Program-made: the position numbers and the translations under genes
The notes under the pieces: model-generated
What the model was told of the DNA's origin: nothing
What the model saw: the letters and a program-made list of their open reading frames with translations, nothing else
The model's database searches: none
From: UBA1426 sp050953365
GTDB lineage: Bacteria; Bacillota; Clostridia; Peptostreptococcales; Anaerovoracaceae
Assembly (NCBI GenBank): GCA_050953365.1
Contig: JBMNMN010000002.1
Span: 496,001-560,000 of the forward strand
Length of the DNA: 64,000 nucleotides
Reading direction: 5' to 3'
In this document: piece by piece, positions 1-9,159 of the stretch
Layout: each line of letters starts with the position of its first letter
Position numbering within the stretch: the stretch's first letter is position 1

Positions 1-1035
1 ATTGTCATGGTCCAAGAGTTCCTGCACGTCATATATGGAATTGCCTCGACCTATAAGTGAAGTGGCGGCTGTGGCTCTAAGCTTATGTGGACTGTATCCG
101 GAGGATCTTGTGGTTTCGAGTCCGATGGATGTGTATTTTTTCACCATCTCTCGAATTTGTCGCTCTGTCATTCTTTTTTTCTGCAAAGAGAGGAACAGCG
201 CATCCTTATGCTCCGTTTCCAGCGTATCGTCATCGGGCCTTTCCAGCTCTATGTACTCCAACACGGCCTTTCTTACCGTTTGATTCAGAGGCATTACGGA
301 TTCCTTTCCTCGTTTTCGATAGATAGTAAACTCATCTCTGCCGAAATGGAAGGAAGAGACGTTGAGTTGCTGCAGTTCAGATATCCGAAGCCCATATGTA
401 AGAAACAAAAGGAGGATGGCCTTATCTCTGTATTTTGTTTTCTTCCAGTACTCTTTTTCTTTTGTCGTCAGATGCTCGCCGGTCACTACCGCATCCAGCA
501 TCTTCATAACCTCGTCATCCTGAAGGGTTTTAATCTCCCTTTCTCCCGGCTTAGGTACGCGAATCGGGTTGAATCCATCGGTGATATTGCGGCTTACATA
601 TCCTTCCCTATACAGATGCTTAAATAATACGGAAAGCGAGGACTTTTTTCTGGAAAGGGATCTTAGATCGTTTTCGTAAATATGGATGCTATTCCCCTTC
701 TCGATCTTATAACTTCTGCAGTAATCAAGAAAAAGGTTGACATCCACTCCTTCTATTTTGTCAAAATCAGCCTCCCTCAAGTCTTTAGGAGATTTTCCGG
801 AAACCAGATCGGTCTCGTTAATCAAATAGTTGCAGAAAAACAGTATGTCGCGCAGATAGGCCAGCCTTGTCATCGGCAGCACATTCACACGAAGATACGC
901 GAAAAAACCGTTCATAAAACGGGGAAGCTCCTTTTCCAGGTCTTCGCATTGTTTTCTGATCTCTAATTCTTTTCGCAGGATATTATCCGGTTTTCGGTTC
1001 TGGTTATGCAATATTACTTTCTTTTTCTGAACCAT
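1..1035 (-). CDS. Tyrosine-type site-specific recombinase (partial, C-terminus off the left edge)
   Basis: An open frame of 345 codons runs from an ATG at 1035 to the window edge with no stop. An AGGTGA ribosome site lies 5 nt before the ATG. Residues 40-145 resemble the helical core-binding domain. Residues 170-345 are the catalytic domain, with Arg217 in TYGLRISEL, Lys244 in KRGKES, the HKLR box at 317-320 and a degenerate LGH box (LLDHDN) at 341-345. The catalytic Tyr would lie about 10 residues past the edge. The protein cuts and rejoins DNA through a 3'-phosphotyrosine. It could be a chromosomal XerC/D-like enzyme or a mobile-element integrase; no attachment site or element genes are visible. 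It starts 17 nt beyond the miaA stop. Confidence 0.85.
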   Translation of the reverse strand, partial: MVQKKKVILHNQNRKPDNILRKELEIRKQCEDLEKELPRFMNGFFAYLRVNVLPMTRLAYLRDILFFCNYLINETDLVSGKSPKDLREADFDKIEGVDVNLFLDYCRSYKIEKGNSIHIYENDLRSLSRKKSSLSVLFKHLYREGYVSRNITDGFNPIRVPKPGEREIKTLQDDEVMKMLDAVVTGEHLTTKEKEYWKKTKYRDKAILLLFLTYGLRISELQQLNVSSFHFGRDEFTIYRKRGKESVMPLNQTVRKAVLEYIELERPDDDTLETEHKDALFLSLQKKRMTERQIREMVKKYTSIGLETTRSSGYSPHKLRATAATSLIGRGNSIYDVQELLDHDN

Positions 1036-1052
1036 CACTTTCACCTATCCCA

Positions 1053-1991
1053 TCAGAAGGCCAACTGTTTTCCAATGTACTCGATGATTTGCCGGGCGCT
1101 CCTGTCAAAATCAACATCATCCGTAATATCGAACCACTGAATGTTATCGTAACGCCTAAACCATGTCATCTGTCGCTTGGCGTAATTCCTGGAGTTTTTT
1201 TTGATCAGTCTCACTGCCTCGGAAAGATCGTATTCGCCGCGCAAATAACCGATGAGCTCCTTGTAGCCGATCCCTTTCATAGAATTGTTCTTTTCCGTAA
1301 GACCCAGGTTTAAAAGCGCCTTTACTTCCTCCAACAGTCCCGCTGCCATCATATTATCGACTCTTTCGTCGATTCGTTTATATAATACCTTTCTATCTCT
1401 GTTTAAACCAATCAAAATGAAATCATAGTCCGCCGTCTTTTCAAAGGCATCGTTAAAAGCGGGTATGCCCTTCCCTGTAGACTCAACCACCTCGATGGCC
1501 CGTATCATTTTTTTGATATTATTGGGATGGATGCGTTCTGCGGCGTCCGGATCCAGCTTTTTCAGCCTCTCATGCAGAGCCTGTCCACCCTCAAGGTCGG
1601 CTATGTCCTGTAATTCTTTTCTTAGTACTTCGTTTTCCTTGGCCGAAGAAAAATCCATTTGGTAGATCAGGGAATTAATATAGAGGCCGGTGCCGCCGGA
1701 TACCACTGGCAGCTTGCCCTTTGAAAAAATTAGCGCAATGCGGTCTTTGGCTTCCCTTTGGTAGTCGGCAACAGTCCAATCCTGCAATGGATCTACTTCT
1801 CCGACGAGATGATGAGGCACCGCCAAAAGTTCCTCCTCTGTGGGCTTGGCGCTGCCAATATCCATGTATCTGTAGATCTGCATGGAATCTGCCGAAAGGA
1901 TCTCTCCCCCCAGACTCCCCGCTATATGGATGGCATATTTTGTTTTTCCCACAGCCGTGGGTCCTACAATGACCACAATCTTTCTTTTCAT
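1053..1991 (-). CDS. miaA: tRNA dimethylallyltransferase MiaA
   Basis: Adds a dimethylallyl group to N6 of A37 in tRNAs that read UNN codons, the first step of ms2i6A formation in the cytoplasm. The 312-residue length is normal. The P-loop GPTAVGKT is at residues 10-17, followed by the DSMQIYR and DIGSAKP motifs that bind tRNA and dimethylallyl diphosphate. It follows mutL directly: the mutL UAG stop, one Ala codon, then the miaA ATG, all in the same reading frame. The ribosome site is weak, so translation probably depends on coupling to mutL. Confidence 0.96.
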   Translation of the reverse strand: MKRKIVVIVGPTAVGKTKYAIHIAGSLGGEILSADSMQIYRYMDIGSAKPTEEELLAVPHHLVGEVDPLQDWTVADYQREAKDRIALIFSKGKLPVVSGGTGLYINSLIYQMDFSSAKENEVLRKELQDIADLEGGQALHERLKKLDPDAAERIHPNNIKKMIRAIEVVESTGKGIPAFNDAFEKTADYDFILIGLNRDRKVLYKRIDERVDNMMAAGLLEEVKALLNLGLTEKNNSMKGIGYKELIGYLRGEYDLSEAVRLIKKNSRNYAKRQMTWFRRYDNIQWFDITDDVDFDRSARQIIEYIGKQLAF

Positions 1992-1994
1992 AGC

Positions 1995-3845
1995 CTACGT
2001 CCGCTTAAACAACCTTTCAATATCCTGCAGGGAAAGCTTACGCAATGTGGGTCTTCCGTGAGGGCAGGAAAACGGATTTTTCGTTGAAGATAATTGATCC
2101 AGCAGATGCTTTATTTCCTCCATAGTCAGGGTATCGTTCGCCTTAACCGCGCTCTTGCAGGATTTCATTATGATTTCATGCAGTTTCTCCGTATCCATAA
2201 CCGACCCGGTGGCTTCCATTTCTCCCATAAATCCTTCGAGAAAACGCTCAGCTTGTCCCAGTTCCATAAAGGAAGGAATACCCTTTACAATGAAGGTTTT
2301 TATTCCAAAAGGTTCAATTGTAAAACCCATCTCATAGAGCTTTGGAATCCACAACTCAGCGCTGTTTGCAATTGCAGGTGATGTATCAAGAATCACAGGA
2401 GCAAGGAGCAATTGCGTATTCTTCTCTTCTCGCTCAAACTGCGCAAGGAGCATCTCATAAAAAACACGCTCATGGGCAGCATGTTGATCGATTAAATAAA
2501 AATGGTCCTCATCCACCGCAAGTATGTAAGTTGCAAAAATGGATCCCAAGGGCTTTAATTCTGTCAATTGAAGTCTGTCGTTGCGATCCGGAACCGGATT
2601 GTCACGAACTACATCGGAAGGACCCGCAGCCTTCACCGGATAATTGGACGCATCCTCTGTCACTGTTAATGATTTGTTTTCTGACTCGGTTTCGAAATCG
2701 TCAATTTTCTCACGCCTTATTGTTGACAATATATATTTTATGTCAACTTGCTCACCGGCCGTTTTGCTGTCGGACTGTTCGTCGCCTTGTTTTTCCGGAG
2801 CAAACGCTATTCGGAAAGGATCTTTCATTTGTAAATCCGGAATCCCATCTTTTGATTGAAGACCTTTTCGCAAGGCATTTACAATGAATTGCGATACTTC
2901 ATTATTATCGGCAAACCGTACTTCCTTTTTGTTGGGATGGATGTTCACATCTACCCGGTTTGAGGGAACTTGTAGAAACAGATATACCAAAGGATTACGG
3001 CCTTCGGGCATGCGCTCTCGGTATGCGGAGGCCACTGCCGCTTCGAGGACCTTATTGCTGACACTCCTGCCGTTGACAAAATACACCTGCCCCCTCCGGT
3101 TGGGCCGGCTGACGTCGGGAGGAGAAATGAAGGCCTGCAAACGGTAGTCTTCCTTCATTTCATTGATTTCAATCAGTTTTTCCCCTATTTGCTTACTGTA
3201 GATGGTGAGTATATTTCTATGAATACTACCGTCACCCCGGGTGGCAAAAAGCACTGCGCCGTTGTTTATCATCCGAAATCGGATAAAGGGATATGCCAAA
3301 GCCATTTTTGAAAGAAAATCAATAATGAGAGACCCCTCCGCGCCGTCCGTCTTCATAAATTTCAATCTGGCAGGCGTGTTATAAAAAAGATCCGTAACTA
3401 TAATTGTTGTGCCTTCCGGACAGCCTACAGGACTGCTTTCAAGGACACGGCCACCTTCGAGAACTATACGCGTTCCCATTTTTTCCGGAGCCGTTTTCGT
3501 GATCATTTCTACTTTTGATACGGCGGCAATGCTGGTCAGAGCTTCGCCTCGAAACCCCAGTGTATGGATGTTATCTAAGTCTTCAGCTCTTTGAATCTTG
3601 CTCGTAGCGTGGCGTTGAAATGCCTTGACCACATGGTCTGAAGGGATTCCTATTCCGTTGTCCGTGACACGGATATACGTTTTTCCGCCGTTTCGTATCT
3701 CCAAAACAATGGTGTCCGCTCCCGCGTCGATGGAGTTTTCTACAAGTTCCTTTGCAATGGAAAGGGGTCTGTCCACCACTTCGCCCGCAGCGATCTTCTC
3801 GGATACTTCCGTCGGAAGCAGCCGAATCTCATTGTTCTGCAGCAT
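1995..3845 (-). CDS. mutL: DNA mismatch repair endonuclease MutL
   Basis: Couples MutS mismatch recognition to strand incision. The N-terminal GHKL ATPase domain has catalytic Glu36 in ELVENSIDAGAD. The C-terminal domain carries the endonuclease and metal motif DQHAAHERVFYE (around residue 450), SCKSAVKA and a CPHGRPT zinc motif near the end. This is therefore a nicking MutL, as in Gram-positive bacteria without MutH. The 616-residue length is typical. The first 17 nt overlap the end of mutS, with a GGAGG ribosome site inside mutS. The stop is UAG, notable in a genome that encodes tRNA-Pyl. Confidence 0.97.
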   Translation of the reverse strand: MLQNNEIRLLPTEVSEKIAAGEVVDRPLSIAKELVENSIDAGADTIVLEIRNGGKTYIRVTDNGIGIPSDHVVKAFQRHATSKIQRAEDLDNIHTLGFRGEALTSIAAVSKVEMITKTAPEKMGTRIVLEGGRVLESSPVGCPEGTTIIVTDLFYNTPARLKFMKTDGAEGSLIIDFLSKMALAYPFIRFRMINNGAVLFATRGDGSIHRNILTIYSKQIGEKLIEINEMKEDYRLQAFISPPDVSRPNRRGQVYFVNGRSVSNKVLEAAVASAYRERMPEGRNPLVYLFLQVPSNRVDVNIHPNKKEVRFADNNEVSQFIVNALRKGLQSKDGIPDLQMKDPFRIAFAPEKQGDEQSDSKTAGEQVDIKYILSTIRREKIDDFETESENKSLTVTEDASNYPVKAAGPSDVVRDNPVPDRNDRLQLTELKPLGSIFATYILAVDEDHFYLIDQHAAHERVFYEMLLAQFEREEKNTQLLLAPVILDTSPAIANSAELWIPKLYEMGFTIEPFGIKTFIVKGIPSFMELGQAERFLEGFMGEMEATGSVMDTEKLHEIIMKSCKSAVKANDTLTMEEIKHLLDQLSSTKNPFSCPHGRPTLRKLSLQDIERLFKRT

Positions 3846-6453
3846 GTTTCAGTTCCTCCAGTATACTAAAAGCTTGGGAAGGCGTAAGCTCCATTAAATC
3901 CAGCGCCTTCAGTTTCTCCAATACAGGGTTTGAAACGAAGTCAAACAGGGAGAGTTGTTCTGTAGATGACATTTCTTCCTCGGCTGCGATCTCCCCTCTG
4001 CCGCTGCTTACGGAAAGTTCCGATGAGCCGCTTTCCAGCTCCCTAAGCTTGTCTCTTGCCCTATCCAGCACCTGTGTCGGAACGCCGGCAAGTTTGGCCA
4101 CATGAATGCCGTAACTCCTGCTGGTGCTGCCTTCTACAATTTTATGAAGAAATACGATGCTTCCGTCCTTTTCCTGAACATCTACATTCAGGTTCTTCAC
4201 ACCTTTAATATGCTCTTCAAGAAGGGTTAGCTCATGGTAATGAGTGGCAAACAGGGTTCTAACCTTCCAATTAGGATGGCAAAGGTACTCCACCACAGCC
4301 CAGGCGATTGACAGGCCGTCATATGTACTGGTTCCTCTTCCGATTTCATCCAGAATCACCAGACTCTTTTCCGTGGCTGTGTTAAGTATGTAAGCGAGCT
4401 CACTCATTTCCACAAAAAAGGTGCTCTGACCTTGGGCTAGGTTATCAGAAGCGCCGATGCGCGTGTAAATACGGTCAACAATGCCGATTCTTGCCCGTTC
4501 CGCAGGGACAAAACATCCCGCCTGGGCCATGAGTACAATAAGTGCTGTTTGACGCATGTATGTGGATTTACCGGACATGTTGGGCCCGGTAATAAGCAGC
4601 ATACTCTGGTCCTTGCAATCCATATAAAGATCGTTGCTCACAAAAATGCCGTCTCGGGTCATCTGCTCAAGCACGGGATGGCGGCCTTTTTCTATTTGAA
4701 TTACAGTGGAACTGTCCACGGCAGGCTTAACATATCCCATTCGGCCGCTTACTTCAGCGAAAGAAAGCAGGACATCCAAGCAAGCGATGGCGCCGGAAGT
4801 TGTCTGTATGGAGAGAATATGTTTTTGCAATTCCTCCCGTACCCCCTGAAAGAGCTCGTATTCCAATTGGTTGATTTTGGTCTCCGCATTGAGTACCACG
4901 CTTTCCACCTGTTTTAATTCGGGGGTAATAAAACGTTCAGAATTGACAAGAGTCTGTTTTCGGATGTAATCCTCCGGAACGAGATTGTAATTGGCTTTCG
5001 TCACTTCTATATAATATCCGAAGACTTTGTTGAAACCTACTTTCAGGTTCTTAATACCGGTCCTGTTTCTTTCCGCTTCCTCTAAGCCTGCGATCCAAAG
5101 CTGCCCTTCCCGAATGGAATCTTTAAGCAGATCCAATTCTTCCGAGTACCCTGTTCGGATAAGTCCCCCCTCACGAATGGTGAGCGGCGGATCATCCGTT
5201 ATAGCTTTATCGATCAATTGGCAGACCTCTTTCAGGTCATCCATCTCCCTTTCAAGCCTTTCAAGCAAATGATTACCGCAACCTTTCAGGGATTCTTTAA
5301 TCTCCGGGATGACGGCGATGGAATTTCGCAAAGCGAGAAGGTCTCTTCCGTTTGCATTGCCGCAGGCAACTCGGCCGGTAAGCCGCTCAAGATCATATAC
5401 CTGTTTCAGATGTTCTCTCAGGTCATTTCGCAATAGAACGTCATCCAGCAATACTTCCACCGCGTCCAATCTCTCGGTAATGGGTTTAACCTGATTTAGA
5501 GGCTCTTTCAGCCATTGTCTCATCTTTCTTGAACCCATGGCGGTCCAGGTTTTGTCAAGAACACCAAGCAGGGAACCTTGCGTTTTTTTGTCAAATAAAG
5601 ATTCTGTCAGTTCTAAATTCCTTATGGTGGCTTTGTCCAAAGACATGACGCTGCCCAAATCGGAAATTTTGAGTTTCTTTATATGCGATAGGTTTTGCTT
5701 TTGCGTTTCAAATAGATACGTAAGCAATGCTCCCAGAGCAATTACGGACATTGGACGTTCCCCAAGGCCGATCCCGGTAAGGGATTTCACGCCAAACTGC
5801 GAGCATATCCGTTCTTCTGCCAATGGACGGGAACAATAGGAAGAATCTAATACTGTCACATATGCGTCCGAAAGGTTGTTTAGCTCCGATTGCAGTTCGT
5901 TTTCTCTGCCATCCTCAGAAGCGAGAATCAAAACCTCTTTTGCAGACAGTTTCACCAGCTCATTTATAAGACTTTCAATAAACCCTTTTTTCGAGAATTC
6001 CGCAGCGCCGATTTCACCTGTGGAAAGGTCGCAGTATGCCAATCCGCCGCCGGATGGATCAATATATACCACGGCCAGATAATTATTCTCTCCTTCATCA
6101 AGCAAGGCCTGTGTCATTGCCGTGCCCGGGGTAACGATCCGCACAACCTCTCTTTTAACAATTCCTTTTGCGGTTGCTGGATCTTCCATTTGCTCGCAGA
6201 TGGCTACTTTATATCCTTTTTCAACCAGCTTTGCGATGTAGAAGTCGGCAGCATGATAAGGAACTCCGCACATGGGAGCCCTTTCTTCCAGGCCGCAATT
6301 CTTCCCCGTTAAGGTAATTTCCATTGCCTTAGAGGCTACAATGGCATCCTCAAAGAACATCTCATAGAAATCGCCTAAACGAAAGAAGAGGATCGCATCG
6401 GGATAGTCTTTTTTTATATCCATATACTGCTGCATCATCGGTGTCAGTGCCAT
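3829..6453 (-). CDS. mutS: DNA mismatch repair protein MutS
   Basis: Recognises base mismatches and small loops and recruits MutL in an ATP-dependent way. The 874-residue protein has the mismatch-wedge GDFYEMF motif near residue 27, then connector, lever and clamp regions. The ABC-type ATPase has Walker A GPNMSGKST near residue 620 and Walker B and signature DEIGRGTSTYDG. A GAGGAA ribosome site sits 7 nt before the ATG. It is the first gene of the mutS-mutL-miaA unit and overlaps mutL by 17 nt. Confidence 0.98.
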   Translation of the reverse strand: MALTPMMQQYMDIKKDYPDAILFFRLGDFYEMFFEDAIVASKAMEITLTGKNCGLEERAPMCGVPYHAADFYIAKLVEKGYKVAICEQMEDPATAKGIVKREVVRIVTPGTAMTQALLDEGENNYLAVVYIDPSGGGLAYCDLSTGEIGAAEFSKKGFIESLINELVKLSAKEVLILASEDGRENELQSELNNLSDAYVTVLDSSYCSRPLAEERICSQFGVKSLTGIGLGERPMSVIALGALLTYLFETQKQNLSHIKKLKISDLGSVMSLDKATIRNLELTESLFDKKTQGSLLGVLDKTWTAMGSRKMRQWLKEPLNQVKPITERLDAVEVLLDDVLLRNDLREHLKQVYDLERLTGRVACGNANGRDLLALRNSIAVIPEIKESLKGCGNHLLERLEREMDDLKEVCQLIDKAITDDPPLTIREGGLIRTGYSEELDLLKDSIREGQLWIAGLEEAERNRTGIKNLKVGFNKVFGYYIEVTKANYNLVPEDYIRKQTLVNSERFITPELKQVESVVLNAETKINQLEYELFQGVREELQKHILSIQTTSGAIACLDVLLSFAEVSGRMGYVKPAVDSSTVIQIEKGRHPVLEQMTRDGIFVSNDLYMDCKDQSMLLITGPNMSGKSTYMRQTALIVLMAQAGCFVPAERARIGIVDRIYTRIGASDNLAQGQSTFFVEMSELAYILNTATEKSLVILDEIGRGTSTYDGLSIAWAVVEYLCHPNWKVRTLFATHYHELTLLEEHIKGVKNLNVDVQEKDGSIVFLHKIVEGSTSRSYGIHVAKLAGVPTQVLDRARDKLRELESGSSELSVSSGRGEIAAEEEMSSTEQLSLFDFVSNPVLEKLKALDLMELTPSQAFSILEELKHAAEQ

Positions 6454-6470
6454 ATTGTATTCCTCATATA

Positions 6471-7304
6471 TTACAAGATTTCAGCAGAATTCTCTTTTAC
6501 CGAGAAAAAATCGAAGGCCATATTTACTACCTTTTGCTCGTCAATCCCTTCCCTTGGAGTCCCGGTTCCTTTCCTGAGCAATAGCAAGTATTCAATATTG
6601 CCTTTTGCTCCCTTTATAGGAGACCAAGTCAAAGCCTCTGCTATAAGCCCGTGCTTTTCCCCATACTCCATGACTTTCCGAAGCACTTCGGCATGAACAG
6701 ACGGATCCTTCACAATCCCATGCTTCCCCACTTGGCTCTTTCCGGCTTCAAACTGAGGCTTGATGAGACAGACGATTTGTCCGCCTTCTATTAAAAGTTT
6801 CGAAGCAACGGGGAAAACAAGATTTAGGGAAATAAAAGATACATCGATACTTATAAAATCAATCGGGTCTTTTATCGCGTCTGTATCCAGATAGCGAATA
6901 TTGGTTCTTTCAATGTTGACAACCCGGGGATCATTCCGGAGTTTGCAGTGAAGCTGCCCGTAGCCCACATCGATGGCGTATACTTTCTTCGCACCCTTCT
7001 GCAGCATGCAATCAGTAAAACCTCCCGTGGAAGCACCTATATCCATAGCATTGCATCCCTGAAGGTCTATATCAAACTGTTCCAGAGCCTTTTCCAGCTT
7101 TAAGCCTCCCCTGCCTACGTAAGGGCAAAGGTCCTGCTTTATTTCAATATGCGCGGTCTCCTTAACAGGAGTCCCGGCTTTATCGCAGCGCTGATTATCC
7201 ACATAGACCAATCCGGCCATTACTGCAGCTTTTGCTTTTTCCCGGGACTCAAAATAGCCAAGCCTTACTAAAAGGACATCAAGCCTTTCTTTCAATGAAG
7301 TCAC
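6471..7304 (-). CDS. tlyA: TlyA-family rRNA 2'-O-methyltransferase / hemolysin A-like
   Basis: The N-terminal S4 RNA-binding domain (residues 5-65, beginning KERLDVLLV) is followed by an FtsJ-like SAM methyltransferase domain (AMDIGASTGGFTDCML near residue 90). In characterised TlyA proteins the target is ribose in 16S and/or 23S rRNA; which applies here cannot be read from sequence. A GTG start at 7304 is chosen because MTS-KERLDVLL matches the usual family start. The frame overlaps dxs by 26 nt, a linkage common in Firmicutes. Confidence 0.92.
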   Translation of the reverse strand: MTSLKERLDVLLVRLGYFESREKAKAAVMAGLVYVDNQRCDKAGTPVKETAHIEIKQDLCPYVGRGGLKLEKALEQFDIDLQGCNAMDIGASTGGFTDCMLQKGAKKVYAIDVGYGQLHCKLRNDPRVVNIERTNIRYLDTDAIKDPIDFISIDVSFISLNLVFPVASKLLIEGGQIVCLIKPQFEAGKSQVGKHGIVKDPSVHAEVLRKVMEYGEKHGLIAEALTWSPIKGAKGNIEYLLLLRKGTGTPREGIDEQKVVNMAFDFFSVKENSAEIL

Positions 7305-9144
7305 GCACCTTTTCTGCTACGGAATCCGCATCCAATCCATAGCGTTTGAATAACAACTTTACATCGCCATGTTCTATAAATCGATCCGGCCAACCGACGG
7401 CCAAATGTCTGAACCCGGTTATGCCTTTTTCACTTAAAAGAAGGAGCAAATTGGCGGCTAGTCCTCCGGTGACCACGTTATCCTCCAAAGTGACCAGATG
7501 CCCCGTCTTTTCAACGGATTTAATAATTTTTTCAAGATCAAGCGGCTTTAGAAATCTGGCATTGATGACTTCTGCTTCGATTCCGTGAGAAGCCAGCTGC
7601 TCGCTTGCCTCCAAAGCATATTCCACCATTTTCCCTATAGCCACAAGGCTCACATGTTTGCCTTGCTTTATAATTTCACTGCCCCCGTCTATTCTGTAAT
7701 CTCCCCCCAGGTCTGAAACGGTTCCTCTCGGATACCGAATGGCGCAAGGTCCATTGAGAGTCATGGCATAGTCCATCATAGCGGACAGCTCTTTCCCGTC
7801 TTTGGGAGCCAGCACTGTCATACCCGGCATATGAGAAAGATAGGAGAAATCGAAGATTCCGTGATGGGTTTCCCCGTCATTTCCTACATTTCCCGCCCTG
7901 TCGATGAGAAAGAGCACCGGCAAACCCGGAATGCATACATCTTCTATTATTTGATCGTAGGCTCTTTGCAAAAAAGTAGAGTAGATGGCAACCATGGGTT
8001 TATAACCCGAAAGCGCCAGGCCTGCCGCAAAGGCCACCGCATAGGACTCCGCAATTCCTACATCAAAAGTGCGCTCCGGAAAGGTTTTTCGGAAAGGATC
8101 AAGTCCTGTAGCCTCCATCATAGCTGCTGTAATGGCTATGAGTTTTGGATCATTCCTGCCAAGCTCTACCAACTTAGTTCCCGCTACGGAAGAATATGTC
8201 TCTTTCTTAGACGGGTTGCGCAACTCGCCTGTGCAGGGATCAAAGGGAGAGATGCCGTGAAATTTGGACGGATTCGTTTCGGCATTTCTGTAACCCTTGC
8301 CTTTCTTTGTCACCACATGCAACAGCACAGGGCCTTCCAAGGCCTTGGCAAGATGCAATACTTCCATCAGTTCATGAATATCGTGGCCGTCAATGGGCCC
8401 TAAGTATTTAAAACCGAAACCTTCAAAAATGCCTCCTGGAATCAAGGCATATTTCAAAGCGTCACGGATGTGTTCAAATCCGGAATAAAGGCTGTCCCCC
8501 ACACAAGGAACACCTTTCAAGGTCTTTTTCAACTGCTTTTTAAACTCCAGATAGGCTCTGGAAGCTCTCAACTTACCGAGATGCTGCGATAGGCCACCTC
8601 CGTTTTTCTCAATGGACATTTCATTATCATTGAGGATTACGATCATTTTAGAACCGGAGTTGCCCACATTGTTGAGCGCTTCAAAGGCGATTCCTCCCGT
8701 CATGGCTCCGTCGCCTACCACAGCGATGACTTCACCCTCTTCCTGTGAAAGATCCCGCGCAGCGGCATAGCCGGCAGCAATGGATAGCGAAGTACTGGCA
8801 TGACCGGAATCGTGCATATCATGTTGGCTCTCTCTTCTTCTTGGGAAACCCGAAATACCGTCCAGGGCTCTCAAAGTATCGAATTGATCTGCCCTGCCGG
8901 TGAGTATTTTATGGACATAGGCTTGATGCCCCACATCCCAGATAATCTTGTCTTTTGGACTGTCAAACACCCGATGAAGCGCGATACTCAGCTCCACAAC
9001 ACCAAGATTGGAAGCCAGATGTCCTCCGGTGTCTGCTACTTTTTCGATCAGAAAGTCTCTTATCTCATAAGAGAGGAGTTCCAGCTCCTTCTCCGACATA
9101 TCTTTTAATTCTTCAGGAAAGTTATATTCCTGCAAACGTTTCAT
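7279..9144 (-). CDS. dxs: 1-deoxy-D-xylulose-5-phosphate synthase
   Basis: A thiamine-diphosphate enzyme that condenses pyruvate and glyceraldehyde 3-phosphate to DXP, the entry step of the MEP isoprenoid pathway. Seen: the thiamine-diphosphate motif beginning GDGAMTGGIAFEALNN near residue 150, the transketolase pyrimidine-binding region around residues 310-470, and a C-terminal transketolase domain. The 621-residue length is normal. It lies between ispA upstream and tlyA downstream, so isoprenoid precursor synthesis is clustered. Confidence 0.98.
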   Translation of the reverse strand: MKRLQEYNFPEELKDMSEKELELLSYEIRDFLIEKVADTGGHLASNLGVVELSIALHRVFDSPKDKIIWDVGHQAYVHKILTGRADQFDTLRALDGISGFPRRRESQHDMHDSGHASTSLSIAAGYAAARDLSQEEGEVIAVVGDGAMTGGIAFEALNNVGNSGSKMIVILNDNEMSIEKNGGGLSQHLGKLRASRAYLEFKKQLKKTLKGVPCVGDSLYSGFEHIRDALKYALIPGGIFEGFGFKYLGPIDGHDIHELMEVLHLAKALEGPVLLHVVTKKGKGYRNAETNPSKFHGISPFDPCTGELRNPSKKETYSSVAGTKLVELGRNDPKLIAITAAMMEATGLDPFRKTFPERTFDVGIAESYAVAFAAGLALSGYKPMVAIYSTFLQRAYDQIIEDVCIPGLPVLFLIDRAGNVGNDGETHHGIFDFSYLSHMPGMTVLAPKDGKELSAMMDYAMTLNGPCAIRYPRGTVSDLGGDYRIDGGSEIIKQGKHVSLVAIGKMVEYALEASEQLASHGIEAEVINARFLKPLDLEKIIKSVEKTGHLVTLEDNVVTGGLAANLLLLLSEKGITGFRHLAVGWPDRFIEHGDVKLLFKRYGLDADSVAEKVRDFIERKA

Positions 9145-9159
9145 TTATCATTCCCCTTA

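Noticed and set aside
85..966. Several plus-strand open frames over the first kilobase (up to 180 codons)
   Set aside because: They lie antisense to the clear minus-strand tyrosine recombinase, which has a ribosome site and all but one catalytic motif.
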